Part shown: piece by piece, positions 1-9,407 of the stretch | Layout: each line of letters begins with the position of its first letter | Numbering within the stretch: position 1 is the first letter of the stretch | Assembly (NCBI GenBank): GCA_964638715.1 | Contig: CAZWZF010000002.1 | Location: 1 to 64,000, forward strand | DNA length: 64,000 nucleotides | Source of the DNA: JBAXQQ01 sp037131695 | Lineage (GTDB): Bacteria > Armatimonadota > Hebobacteria > CAIYQO01 | Reading direction: 5' to 3' | Notes under the pieces: model-generated | What the model was told of the DNA's origin: nothing | The model's database searches: none | What the model saw: the letters and a program-made list of their open reading frames with translations, nothing else | Translations under genes and position numbers: made by a program

Positions 1-118
1 TTCCCCAACCGATAATTAAAAGGTTGGAGGAATGGGGTTTACCGAATACTTACAAACTTATTTGGTTCTGATAAATAGTTTTTAGCGATTACTTAAAATA
101 ATTAACTTAAGATTGAGC
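1..118. other. Non-coding left edge
   Basis: No gene is visible in these bases. A short hairpin (CCAACC at 5-10 pairing with GGTTGG at 22-27) sits at the very edge. It lacks a T-run, so I do not call it a terminator. The region lies just past the stop codon of the minus-strand GGDEF/HEAT gene. Confidence 0.4.
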
Positions 119-3100
119 TTATTGATTTAATTTTTCCATCAATGCGCGTTGGGAATTTGCTTTGATTAGCGGGTGTCTGTCATTTACAGATTGTTTTATT
201 ATAGATAATACTTCAGGAAGATCTATATGAGATGCCAGCGCACTGATAGCTGATGCGCGAACTTCATCTGATTTTCTGCCATAAGGTGAAAATACGCTAT
301 TTTTTACAATTTGTATCAAAGCATCTATCGCAACAGGATTATCAAATGCTCCTAATGCCATTACAGCCGGCATTAATACTCCGTTAGGCTCATCCCGCTT
401 TCCTTTTCCCTGCAGAATTCTCAGAAGAACTTCCTGAATTCGAGGGTGGGGGGCTGAAGCTGCCAATGATGCTGCACGGGTACGAACAGATAGATCATCA
501 TCTTCCAACCCTTGTATTAAGTATGGTACTGCATTTTCTTTAGCTATTTTAACGGCGGTTGTAATAGCCTCGCTTCTTACTCGCGGGTCATTATTTCGTA
601 TTTTATCACTGATTAAACCCAGCATATCTTCTGTACCAATCTCTGCTAAAACTTGCAGGATATTTCGATAAACATACCAGGGATTGGGATCGCGCAGTTC
701 ATGCAGCAGCATGGGCAGGTGGTTATCGCCAAATTCGCGGAGCAATTGCAATACTCGCGCTCTTTCCTGCATTGTAGGTGATGTTTTAAGGGTTACCACC
801 AGCATCTTCATAACCCGCATGCCAAGCAGCGATACAATGTTGCGAATTATCTCTTTATCTTCATTTTTATTTGGAGTATCATCTATCAATCCCTGCCTGG
901 TGACGGTTTCGCTAATTCGGTCAAGTACAACTGTAAGCTGACGCATGACATCTGGCAGAGTTTCGATATTAATCCGGTGTGCCATCGGTTCAATAAATTG
1001 ATATATTCCAGTCCAGTTACGGAATGTAAGCATACTTACCAAACGTTGTTCAACACACGCCAAAACTTCTGACAAAACGTGGCTGTCGCGTTCTTTCTGC
1101 AGGCGATCTATAATCAGGTGATCTAATCCATCCGGAAGATTTTTTGTTGATACCACACCTAATTCATCCAGCCATTTTGCCAAATTGTTCATAACAATCC
1201 TGCGTACGTGGGCAGATGCTGCTGCAATCATCTCCGGCAAACGTGGCCATAGTTCTGGTGATATATTTTCTGGTCTGGAAAGGGTTGGCACAGAATTAGG
1301 GTCAACATCTTTAATGATTCTATCAGCATCATTGGGCATAATATCAAGATTGCGGTTTGCCCATGTTTTTCCTGATCGCGGCATTGTTTCCCGCGAGTTG
1401 TTTTTATTGCCGGGTGACGCTTGGTTGAATGCATCTTCCAGACTGCCTCCCTGGGCATTAAAGTTAGGGATATTACTTAACGCGTTAATTAATCCGGGAG
1501 CTAAACCGGGAACTAACAAGTCTGCCTGTACGCTGCGGGTTAATACTTTGATATTTACCAGGTTAAGCGATGAAATTTTTGTCAGGAATGCAGTTGCGCT
1601 TTCATTTCTATCGATATTGGCAATAACATGCAGGAATCGCGATAATTCATAATCACGTACTCCACGAGCAATGCCGATTGCACGTATATTGCCATCGCTC
1701 ATCCAGTTTTGAATATCGCGGGCAGCAGCCTGCAATTCACGCCGCATTAATATTTGACCGTCAATACCCAATGTCCTGCCATCAAAAGTTAATACCAGGC
1801 TGGGACGATTTGCCAGTAATTTGTCTAATGCTGTTATAGCGTCACGTACAGCCAATCGGGTTATTTCGCTGCTTGGCGGATACAGTTTGAATTGCACACC
1901 GGCAAGACGTATCATTGATACTGCTTCAGTGATTCGCGGCAAGTCGTCTTCGCTTAATGGGTCTGCAGCAGGAATATTCCATGTTTCAGCGCCGCCAATT
2001 TGCAGTGCTTCCTGTGACACAATATCTGGCAGATATTGCGGTAAAGCATATTGTACCATCTTAGTATATGCCTCTGCTTTTTCGGTGAGTCCGGCTTGCT
2101 CAAAATGATATGCCAGGGTGGGACTAATTTCCGCACGGTTATCAGAGTTGTTTTTTTCGATTAATAATGCTATTTCTGCATGAGTTTCAATTCGCAATTC
2201 ACGAGTCAAAGTCTTAGCAACAGCAGCAGCATGGTCGCCATCAATAAAATCAACCATATCAGGATTTTTATGATCTATCTGTTTTAATATTCCAGCGTTG
2301 CGGCCACGGTTAACCGTGGCTCTGGCATCTTCAATATCAGTTTTCCATAATGTGGCAAGAAAAGATATTCTTACGGCTCCGGCTAATGCAGCTTTTCCTA
2401 ATCGTTCTGCCTCAACTGGATGCAAGGCGGCGGTTGCACTCTTCTGTATTTTCTCAGGATGGAATTCCCATCTATCGCCAACATAACAAATCATGCCGGT
2501 ATCTGCCCATAATCGCAGGGTTGATTCTATATTAAGCGGCATACCTTCTGATTCTTCATAAAGGATTTTAGCGGCTTCTTTTATTGCGATATCAGGCAAA
2601 GCTTCTTCAAGATATGCCAATACCTGGCGTTCCGTTAATGGTTGCAGAATCAGCAATGCTTCACCGCCGCGTGATAATGGCTGTAGTTTAGCCGGTAAAT
2701 CTCGTCCATCAGCATCAACCGAAGCTATTATTCGCAATCCATGACCAGCAGTGCGCTGCAACTGTATTAAAGTGTTTAGTGAATGTGAGTCGGCAGTATG
2801 TAAATTATGAATTATCGCTGCGTTTGGTAATGTTTTTACCAACCCCGCCAAGACGGTTTCTAATCCATTTTGCAAATTTTGCAAGTCTTCCGGTGGCGAA
2901 GGAACTTCATGTATACCGCCAGGTGTTTGTAATATTGTAAATATACCGCATAGCCATGGGTAAATTTGAATAATTTGTAATGTTTGGGTGCGGATTTGCT
3001 CTGCTGGAAAAAATGATAGAAATTGCATTATTAAAGATGTCAGCAGCGAGTATGGTATAGCTTGTTCATCCTGCTTGCATTCGACCTCAGCTAATGGCAG

Positions 3101-3799
3101 ATTTTGTCCGGCAAGAAGTTTTTTGAGGCTTGATAACATGCGTGCTTTACCGGTTGGCGCAGCACCAACAACTAATACTGATTGCGGAGACATCACTGGA
3201 AGTTTTAAACGTGAAAGTGCTTGCTCTATCATCCAGTCTTGTCCGTATAATTGCATGGATACCAGACGGTTTTCCAACTCAAGCCGGGAAGTGGCAGAAT
3301 CTGATTTTTGTATTTCACCTATTTCATATTCCGGTTGACGTGACAATTCGCGTTCAGCTAATGTGAAGACGTCCTGCGCTTTAGCATTAAATTCGGCTGA
3401 TACATTAATACCGGCACATGAGATAGCTGCTGTAGCGTTTGATAATTTTACCGATGTTCCTGTTATTGTTTGTTTCAAGTGGGTAACCATTGCCTGTGCC
3501 AGCATTGTGGTTAATCCGGGAATCCAGGCGAAAAAAGCTGTGCCGTTTCCACGCAATAAAATTGCCTCACGCGGCAAAGAACCTTGTATGCGAACTGACG
3601 CCTCACGTAAAGCTTTATCAGCAGCTTCGCGTCCGTATTGCTTGTTGATATTTATTATTCCGCTTATATTTAATGCTATTACAGCGCCTGCTACAGGAAT
3701 TAATCCGTTGTTTAACGAACTTACCCAGCCATGTGTTGTGGGTAAGCCGGTTAAAAAATCTTTTCCCCCAGCTTGTGCTGAATGTGCTGCATCGTACAT
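119..3799 (-). CDS. Degenerate GGDEF / AAA-like ATPase / HEAT-repeat protein
   Basis: A 1226-aa soluble multidomain protein of unknown function. Residues 14-20 (DFLTGLP) match the start of GGDEF domains, but the catalytic GGDEF position reads RGNGTAF (83-89), so diguanylate cyclase activity is very unlikely. A second region from about 185 resembles AAA_16-type ATPases of signalling proteins, with a P-loop-like GAAPTGKA at 212-219 that lacks the final Ser/Thr. The middle (about 640-950) is unassigned and helical. The C-terminal ~250 residues carry HEAT-type helical repeats (for example VLAEIGTEDMLGLI and DDDLSVRTRAASLA). It starts 20 nt downstream of the rhomboid stop on the same strand, so the two are probably co-transcribed; the ribosome-binding site AAAGGAAA is rather distant. 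Likely a cytoplasmic scaffold or regulator; the function is inference. Confidence 0.7.
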   Translation of the reverse strand: MYDAAHSAQAGGKDFLTGLPTTHGWVSSLNNGLIPVAGAVIALNISGIININKQYGREAADKALREASVRIQGSLPREAILLRGNGTAFFAWIPGLTTMLAQAMVTHLKQTITGTSVKLSNATAAISCAGINVSAEFNAKAQDVFTLAERELSRQPEYEIGEIQKSDSATSRLELENRLVSMQLYGQDWMIEQALSRLKLPVMSPQSVLVVGAAPTGKARMLSSLKKLLAGQNLPLAEVECKQDEQAIPYSLLTSLIMQFLSFFPAEQIRTQTLQIIQIYPWLCGIFTILQTPGGIHEVPSPPEDLQNLQNGLETVLAGLVKTLPNAAIIHNLHTADSHSLNTLIQLQRTAGHGLRIIASVDADGRDLPAKLQPLSRGGEALLILQPLTERQVLAYLEEALPDIAIKEAAKILYEESEGMPLNIESTLRLWADTGMICYVGDRWEFHPEKIQKSATAALHPVEAERLGKAALAGAVRISFLATLWKTDIEDARATVNRGRNAGILKQIDHKNPDMVDFIDGDHAAAVAKTLTRELRIETHAEIALLIEKNNSDNRAEISPTLAYHFEQAGLTEKAEAYTKMVQYALPQYLPDIVSQEALQIGGAETWNIPAADPLSEDDLPRITEAVSMIRLAGVQFKLYPPSSEITRLAVRDAITALDKLLANRPSLVLTFDGRTLGIDGQILMRRELQAAARDIQNWMSDGNIRAIGIARGVRDYELSRFLHVIANIDRNESATAFLTKISSLNLVNIKVLTRSVQADLLVPGLAPGLINALSNIPNFNAQGGSLEDAFNQASPGNKNNSRETMPRSGKTWANRNLDIMPNDADRIIKDVDPNSVPTLSRPENISPELWPRLPEMIAAASAHVRRIVMNNLAKWLDELGVVSTKNLPDGLDHLIIDRLQKERDSHVLSEVLACVEQRLVSMLTFRNWTGIYQFIEPMAHRINIETLPDVMRQLTVVLDRISETVTRQGLIDDTPNKNEDKEIIRNIVSLLGMRVMKMLVVTLKTSPTMQERARVLQLLREFGDNHLPMLLHELRDPNPWYVYRNILQVLAEIGTEDMLGLISDKIRNNDPRVRSEAITTAVKIAKENAVPYLIQGLEDDDLSVRTRAASLAASAPHPRIQEVLLRILQGKGKRDEPNGVLMPAVMALGAFDNPVAIDALIQIVKNSVFSPYGRKSDEVRASAISALASHIDLPEVLSIIKQSVNDRHPLIKANSQRALMEKLNQ

Positions 3800-3819
3800 T
3801 TAACCGTTATTTCCTTTGT

Positions 3820-4506
3820 TTATTTCCAGTAATTATACTGGTTCTGTTCTCTTTTTGCAAAGAAATTTACTAAAATCATTCCTGCGATAAATCCGCCGAT
3901 ATGCGCCCAGAATGCTACACCACCAGATGACTTGTCACCCAGAGTACCCATACCACTGACTAATTGAAGTAAAAACCAAATCCCTAATACTACAATAGCC
4001 GGTAATCTAATGACAGTGATTATTATAAAGAATAAACAAGTATCAATTTGAGCGCGTGGAAAACGTACAATGTATGCGCCTAATACACCTGAGATAGCAC
4101 CGCTGGCACCAATAGTAGGAATTGTAGAGGATGGATCTATATAATAATGTGAACCGGCAGCTATGACGCCACATAGCAAATAAAAAATAAGGAATGGTAT
4201 CGGTCCCATGATATCTTCTATATTATTACCAAAAATCCATAGGAATAGCATATTACCGAGGATGTGCATTATACTGCCGTGAAGAAATTGCGATGTTATC
4301 ATTGTTACCCATATCGGATGAAAATATGTTTCTGGGGCAACACCCTTACTCAGATATGATGGAATAAAACTAAAGCGGGTAACGAGTTCCTGACCTTCGT
4401 TTGGCATACTAAGCATTTGTATGAATATGATAATATTCACCGCAATAAGGGTGATGGTTATCAATGGGAAGTTCTTACTTGGATTATAATCTCGAAATGG
4501 TAACAT
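3820..4506 (-). CDS. Rhomboid family intramembrane serine protease
   Basis: A 228-aa polytopic membrane protein of the rhomboid family, which cleaves transmembrane substrates within the lipid bilayer. The catalytic serine lies in GASGAISG (Ser135) and the catalytic histidine in AHIGGFIAG (His202). The HGSIMHILGNM segment (about 76-86) carries the conserved His and Asn of the oxyanion region. At least six hydrophobic segments are visible. The N-terminus MLPFRDYNPS is typical of the bacterial subgroup beginning 'PLRD'. It lies upstream of, and 20 nt from, the GGDEF-like/HEAT gene. The family assignment is firm; the substrate is unknown. Confidence 0.93.
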   Translation of the reverse strand: MLPFRDYNPSKNFPLITITLIAVNIIIFIQMLSMPNEGQELVTRFSFIPSYLSKGVAPETYFHPIWVTMITSQFLHGSIMHILGNMLFLWIFGNNIEDIMGPIPFLIFYLLCGVIAAGSHYYIDPSSTIPTIGASGAISGVLGAYIVRFPRAQIDTCLFFIIITVIRLPAIVVLGIWFLLQLVSGMGTLGDKSSGGVAFWAHIGGFIAGMILVNFFAKREQNQYNYWK

Positions 4507-4550
4507 AACTAACAGAGAATAGCATAATTTCTAATGAAAGGGGAAGGGAA

Positions 4551-4594
4551 AATTAATTGTTAGAAAAACTTTTTTGATTTTCTAACAATTAATT
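4551..4594 (-). terminator. Rho-independent terminator after the TIM-barrel gene
   Basis: A perfect 17-bp inverted repeat (arms 4551-4567 and 4578-4594, 10-nt loop) lies 23 nt beyond the minus-strand TIM-barrel gene and 44 nt before the rhomboid start. The stem is AT-rich, so it may act as a weak terminator or an RNA-end stabiliser. Confidence 0.6.
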
Positions 4595-4617
4595 TAGAAT
4601 TTTTAGCTATTAGAGTT

Positions 4618-5298
4618 TTATTCTAACGCTTTTTTAAACTCTTTAACTGCTTTTTCTATCGATTCCGGCGTTTTTCCAGTCACGATAGCACCTACCATTA
4701 AAGCGTCAATATTGCATAATCCGAATAACAATGGTGCTTCAAGTGGTGTAATTGCTCGTTGAGTAGGTACAATAATTGGAACATCTACTGTTTCACGCAA
4801 TTCCTGATAAGCTGCCAGATCATTGGTGGTGAGTGATTTTCCGTATCCATCATGATGCATAATAGCGGCTTCCAGCATTTTTACACCCATTCTTTCCAAA
4901 GCTATTGCCTGATGGATCGTGTATTTATAATCAAGTGCTACGGTAATGTCCATATCGTCAATTGTCCACATCCATGCTGGCATGTGGTCGGCATACATAT
5001 CAAAAAAATCAATTCCCATTGCAGCTAATTCAGCCATTTCCTGTGGAGTTGCTGCATCAGTTGCACCGGTAACAATACCAACTGGGCCGGGGAACATATC
5101 GATTATTTGCTGCAGGTTATCTTTTTCTTCTGCTAATGTGCCGAAATGAGTTCCACTGGCAGCGTGAACTACCCGGATATGGACTTTTAATATATCTGCA
5201 CCGCCACGCATTGCTGCTTTGGCGAGTTCTGGATCGTTTTTCGGTAAACTCATTATTAATCCGGGCTGGCTTTTCAATAATTTCATCGTTTTATTCAT
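4618..5298 (-). CDS. Putative TIM-barrel protein, NanE-like
   Basis: A 226-aa protein with the alternating strand/helix pattern of a TIM barrel. Segments such as AAMRGGADILKVH, GPVGIVTGATDA, VDVPIIVPTQRAI and IDALMVGAIVTG look like the phosphate-binding beta strands of the ribulose-phosphate-binding superfamily. The closest resemblance I can make by eye is to putative N-acetylmannosamine-6-phosphate 2-epimerase (NanE) proteins, but the match is not decisive. It is translationally coupled to the upstream J-domain gene: stop and start overlap in TAATG, and the ribosome-binding GGAGGA lies inside the end of that gene. The enzymatic reaction is not assigned. Confidence 0.6.
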   Translation of the reverse strand: MNKTMKLLKSQPGLIMSLPKNDPELAKAAMRGGADILKVHIRVVHAASGTHFGTLAEEKDNLQQIIDMFPGPVGIVTGATDAATPQEMAELAAMGIDFFDMYADHMPAWMWTIDDMDITVALDYKYTIHQAIALERMGVKMLEAAIMHHDGYGKSLTTNDLAAYQELRETVDVPIIVPTQRAITPLEAPLLFGLCNIDALMVGAIVTGKTPESIEKAVKEFKKALE

Positions 5299-6254
5299 TA
5301 CATTCCTCCACTGAAGCGTATCTTGGTTCGATGATATTCCATGCCTACCACAGCACTGTCGACACCTACTAAAATTGCAAGACGGTCAATTGCTTTCGCC
5401 ACCAGTCTTTGTAGAACTTCTTCGCTGGCACGGCCTGCACGCATAGTTTCTTCGCCTCGCACAACGTGAATAATCTGTTCTAACAAAAATTTTGCGCGAA
5501 CTTGTGGTAGATTTCTATTTTCAATACTTCCCCAGGCTTTTTGCATTCTTTCAACAACTTCTTCCAGATTAGCAGGCAATAATACCGGTGCCGGGGCAGC
5601 AGTGCCTTCTTCGTTTTTCTCAGCACCTAAAAGGTTATCTATTGCTGAGCCTTTTGACTCAGCACGTTTTTTTCGAAGTGCTTCTGATGATTTTATTACT
5701 TCCCAATCTGCGATATTTGTACCGTTAAATACACGGAACCCTAAAGGTTGGCCTACTACATGCGACAGGATTTTCCGTATTTTAACGGCTAATTCATTTG
5801 AATTGATATAACCTAACAAATTAGAGTGTTGAGCGTCGATACCCATAATTAGAATCCCGTTATCAATAGTTATAGGTATAACAATGCGTAGGCCATCCAT
5901 TGCTTTTGAATATCTTTCTTGCGCATAAAAAAGCTGCCATACTTTTTTCCAAACCTCGCGCAGATATGTCGGGTCGGTTGATATTGCAGGTGCTTGTTCT
6001 ACTTCTACTTCGGCTGCGGTTTCTTCTTCAAGTAAAGATTCTTCATCCGGCAATGTCTGGTCATACATTGCTCTTTTATGATTATCGCTTAGTATCTGAT
6101 ATGCGTGCGATAATTCTTTAAATTGCTGCAATGCATCCGGGTTGTCAGTATTGCGGTCGGGATGCACTTTCATCGCCCGTTCTTGAAACGCTGCCTGTAT
6201 TTGTTCTGGTGTTGCGGTACGCGCAACACCCAATAATCTATAATGGTCTGTCAT
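5298..6254 (-). CDS. J-domain (DnaJ-like) protein
   Basis: A 318-aa protein with an N-terminal J domain (residues about 4-68) containing the diagnostic HPD tripeptide (about 31-33) followed by FKELSHAYQILSD. J domains stimulate the ATPase of DnaK-type Hsp70 chaperones. There is no Gly/Phe region, zinc finger or DnaJ C-terminal domain, so this is a class C J-protein rather than canonical DnaJ. An acidic linker (about 70-88) precedes a unique C-terminal region, with no membrane segment. The start is supported by AAGGA just upstream. It overlaps the following TIM-barrel gene by one base. The client is unknown. Confidence 0.85.
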   Translation of the reverse strand: MTDHYRLLGVARTATPEQIQAAFQERAMKVHPDRNTDNPDALQQFKELSHAYQILSDNHKRAMYDQTLPDEESLLEEETAAEVEVEQAPAISTDPTYLREVWKKVWQLFYAQERYSKAMDGLRIVIPITIDNGILIMGIDAQHSNLLGYINSNELAVKIRKILSHVVGQPLGFRVFNGTNIADWEVIKSSEALRKKRAESKGSAIDNLLGAEKNEEGTAAPAPVLLPANLEEVVERMQKAWGSIENRNLPQVRAKFLLEQIIHVVRGEETMRAGRASEEVLQRLVAKAIDRLAILVGVDSAVVGMEYHRTKIRFSGGM

Positions 6255-6330
6255 CTTTTGTCCTTAACTAAGGTATCTTGTTTTCCTTGCATATTTTACC
6301 ATGCAATCAGATTTTGGGGAATTTAGCTTT

Positions 6331-6358
6331 ATCTTGATGATAAACAAAACGTCAAGAT
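6331..6358 (-). terminator. Possible weak terminator after the UroD-family gene
   Basis: A 7-bp inverted repeat (ATCTTGA at 6331-6337 and TCAAGAT at 6352-6358) lies just beyond the stop of the minus-strand UroD-family gene. The stem is short and AT-rich, so support is modest. Confidence 0.3.
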
Positions 6359-6366
6359 GACTAAAA

Positions 6367-7434
6367 TTAATAACTTCCTAATTTTTTAGCAAGCGAAACA
6401 AATCTTTTGAAATCTTCCAGGCTTACACTTTCAGGTACTGAATGGTCAGAAGAACAGATATATCCGCCATTTTGCTTCATACTTGGCAAAACTGCACGCA
6501 TTTCGGCTTCCATAACATCCATATTATTAAAAGAAACAGCGTTTAATCCACCGCACAGCACTAATTTATCGCCATATTCAGCTTTTATTTTTACCGGATC
6601 CATTCCGGCTTTCACTTCTAATGGATTTAAGGCATCTAATTCAATATCAATTAATTCCGGCAAAAATGTGCGTATATCGCCACATGAGTGCATAAATGCT
6701 TTCATACCTTTTGAATGTGCCCAATCAATTGCACGTTTGTGAACCGGTTTTAATATTTCACGATATGTGTTTACTGAAAAGAAGGTATGATATTTATATC
6801 CCATATCATCCGGCCAATTAATAGCATCAAATTCATAACCGGCATCAAGCATCATTTCTGTCAGTGCGATATTCATATCAAGTTCTGTATTGAACATATC
6901 AATACACCATTCAGGCTCTTCTATTAATGCCATCAGGATAGTTTCTGTGCCAATAAACCATGAATGGGTGATATCAAAGCCAAACCAAAATCCTGCGGTA
7001 ATCCAGTAATCATTTTTCCGCCAATATTTATAATTTTTATCAAGCGATTTCCAATCAATGCGGTCCTTACTCGGAGTCATACGAGATTTGGCGTCTTTCC
7101 ATGTTTCCGGGTCTTTTACGATGAAATCAACAAAGTCTGGGGTTGATGCGTGCTGTTTTGTCTGTTTCATGGTTGCTCCCCAGCCTGATGTGAAGATAGA
7201 ATATTCATCGGTATCTTCAATTGTTGCAGCAGGATATCGTGGACTGTTGTCAGCGCCGAATGATGCTATTTTATCCAAATCAAAATAATCGACATAATCA
7301 ACATCCGTCGGCATGCCTTCGTTATGCCATCGCTGCAGAGTGGCGCCCCATGGGTAGTCGGTTACTGGTATTCTATCAGCATCGCGATGTTCATACGTTC
7401 GTTTCATTCGTTCATGTGAGGTTAATATTGTCAT
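6367..7434 (-). CDS. Uroporphyrinogen decarboxylase (UroD) family protein
   Basis: A 355-aa protein of the UroD/MtaA/CmuA superfamily. The HSCGDIRTFLPELID segment followed by LDALNPLE and LCGGLN is the typical C-terminal pattern of the methyltransferase-like branch, in which Cys and His bind zinc. It is unlikely to be heme-biosynthetic HemE, because no other heme genes are nearby and the N-terminus differs. Homologues are abundant in polymer-degrading anaerobes, where many are thought to move methyl groups to corrinoids; that role is inference here. The start follows TTTGGAG. It lies 27 nt after the M48-like gene and may be transcribed with it and ahcY. Confidence 0.85.
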   Translation of the reverse strand: MTILTSHERMKRTYEHRDADRIPVTDYPWGATLQRWHNEGMPTDVDYVDYFDLDKIASFGADNSPRYPAATIEDTDEYSIFTSGWGATMKQTKQHASTPDFVDFIVKDPETWKDAKSRMTPSKDRIDWKSLDKNYKYWRKNDYWITAGFWFGFDITHSWFIGTETILMALIEEPEWCIDMFNTELDMNIALTEMMLDAGYEFDAINWPDDMGYKYHTFFSVNTYREILKPVHKRAIDWAHSKGMKAFMHSCGDIRTFLPELIDIELDALNPLEVKAGMDPVKIKAEYGDKLVLCGGLNAVSFNNMDVMEAEMRAVLPSMKQNGGYICSSDHSVPESVSLEDFKRFVSLAKKLGSY

Positions 7435-7461
7435 GTTGATTTCTCCAAACTAACAGTTAAT

Positions 7462-9402
7462 TCAATTATAAATAGCGGTTTCCTGCTTTGAAGTATATAT
7501 TTTAGCATCGTTTATATTCTTTGTTTTTTTAAGCAATATTGTGTCATCTAATGACACATAGACATTTGTTCTGGATGGCAGATACAGATTTTTATTAAGG
7601 TTTTCATGTAATTCTTTTGTTTCAATGTTGGTTAATCCGCCATGTTGAGTGTAAAAGAATAGATAAATAGGTCGTTCTTTTAAATATTTTAAATCTACTT
7701 TGACCAAGTATGCTTCTTTAATGTCAGAATATTTAACCAGTTGATTTTTTATAGTCTCTAACCATTCTGGTGATAAATCATGCTGAATATATTTAAATTT
7801 CAGTAAATCTTTATTGCGTTCTTTTATTGCCAGATTAATTTGCGGGATATTTTCTCTTAATCTTTTTATATACAGATCAGCTTCCATTTCACGACCGTTA
7901 TCAATATGAAATGATATGATGGTATCTAACCCTTTTACTTCAATCTCCGGGTCAAGGGATATTGCCTTTTCAATATATGAAAGACCTTCTGGATTATTAG
8001 TTCTTAATAATTCTGACCCCAATATTATATTTGCGGAAATATTGCATGGAAAATCAGCAACAAATTGATGTAGTTTTTCCAGTAATTGTTCTTCTGCTTC
8101 TTTTTTCCCAAACATTATTTCGATATATTCCCACTTTTCTGACATGGATAATTCCTGAGTTCTCATTTTTTCTTCAAGTTCTTGTTTTAATGTATTAATA
8201 GCTTGTTGTTTGTTATATTCAACTTCCCATAACATCGCTGCCCATTCATACCAGTTTGAATTTAATCGTGTGAGAATTTTTTCTTTATTCCCGACAATAA
8301 ACACATCAGCGGCAATATTATCCGGGGCATTTGATAATCTCTCTGCAATGAAGTTTATGCCGCCTTCACGCGCGGCAAAGTAAGAAATAACTTCAAGTCG
8401 ATCAAACAGGTGGAGTGTGTTATCATCTAAACGTGTCTTTTTGGCAAGGTCTTCCTTTATAATTTCATCCGCTTTTTCAATTGAAGTACGATTTTTTAAT
8501 ACTTCTTTTAGTTGTGTGTAAGGTTCTGTTGGCGGTTTCGGTACTTTACCCAAACTGTCATTTATTTCGTTCCAATATAATTTTTCAGAGATTTTATCGA
8601 TTAATAAGGATGTTATTAATGCCTCGCCGGTGGCTGCAATATTGTAATTGTTGACTGTTTCATTATCAGCGTTAACAATATTCCAGCGCATTAATACTCC
8701 GGTAATGGCAGACAGTATTTCGCAGTGATAATCCAGAAACTTAAACCCGATATTTGGTGCTGGTCCTTCTTTAACTAATTCTAAAATTTCTATTCTTTTA
8801 CTGACAAGATATGACAGCCAATGAGCAATTTTACCATCTTTTGAGAAGTTTGCGAGTATGTTGGTTATTGTTATCTGAAATTGTTCAGAGTTCATGCCAT
8901 ATAAATCGTAAAAACTTATACACAAAATAAATTTAACAAATGGAGTGTATTTTAAAAAAGGCCGAATGGTAATCAGCGATGTTGTATCACCTGAAATATA
9001 AATCTCTGTTGGCATCGATACAGATAATTTTTTACAAGTATCTTTTATTAATTTATAAAGCTCCGGGTATTCTTTTTTCGTTACTTTAACACCGCGAATC
9101 TGGTGGTATTTACTATATAAATTCGACCAGACTGTGTTTTGGATACCAGTGTCTATAAGGAAAGCCATTAATAGAATACCGATAAATATTAAGCAAAGAA
9201 TTATATTTAATAAAATTTTATTATCGGCAAATATACACATAGAAAAACATAAAGATGCCATTAATAAAATTGGCCAAAGTGGTGCTATATTGCATAAATA
9301 ACCAGATGAAGCAGTTAAAAACGCGTTGATTTTAAACAGGGTAGGGTGTGCGCGGTATGAATCTTCATATTCCGCACACCTTTCAATATAAGATTTTTCC
9401 AT
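7462..9402 (-). CDS. Membrane protein with a degenerate M48-like domain
   Basis: A 646-aa protein. Residues about 41-90 form two membrane segments. The next part (about 108-300) aligns by eye with M48-family metalloproteases of the large bacterial subgroup: EYPELYKLIKDTCKKLSV, then a strand with PTEIYISGDT. At the place where HExxH should sit (about 178-192) it reads TITNILANFSKDGKIAHW, so the zinc-binding histidines and glutamate are missing. The third ligand (usually ExxAD) is replaced by NNYNIAATGEA. The C-terminal half contains a TPR-like stretch (about 440-500). It is probably a pseudoprotease acting as a membrane scaffold. It begins 5 nt after the ahcY stop, so co-transcription is likely. 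The M48 homology is my reading and needs a profile search. Confidence 0.6.
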   Translation of the reverse strand: MEKSYIERCAEYEDSYRAHPTLFKINAFLTASSGYLCNIAPLWPILLMASLCFSMCIFADNKILLNIILCLIFIGILLMAFLIDTGIQNTVWSNLYSKYHQIRGVKVTKKEYPELYKLIKDTCKKLSVSMPTEIYISGDTTSLITIRPFLKYTPFVKFILCISFYDLYGMNSEQFQITITNILANFSKDGKIAHWLSYLVSKRIEILELVKEGPAPNIGFKFLDYHCEILSAITGVLMRWNIVNADNETVNNYNIAATGEALITSLLIDKISEKLYWNEINDSLGKVPKPPTEPYTQLKEVLKNRTSIEKADEIIKEDLAKKTRLDDNTLHLFDRLEVISYFAAREGGINFIAERLSNAPDNIAADVFIVGNKEKILTRLNSNWYEWAAMLWEVEYNKQQAINTLKQELEEKMRTQELSMSEKWEYIEIMFGKKEAEEQLLEKLHQFVADFPCNISANIILGSELLRTNNPEGLSYIEKAISLDPEIEVKGLDTIISFHIDNGREMEADLYIKRLRENIPQINLAIKERNKDLLKFKYIQHDLSPEWLETIKNQLVKYSDIKEAYLVKVDLKYLKERPIYLFFYTQHGGLTNIETKELHENLNKNLYLPSRTNVYVSLDDTILLKKTKNINDAKIYTSKQETAIYN

Positions 9403-9407
9403 TAAAC

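Noticed and set aside
684..3803. Several plus-strand ORFs opposite the GGDEF/HEAT gene
   Set aside because: They are shadows of the long minus-strand gene, with no domain signals or start sites.
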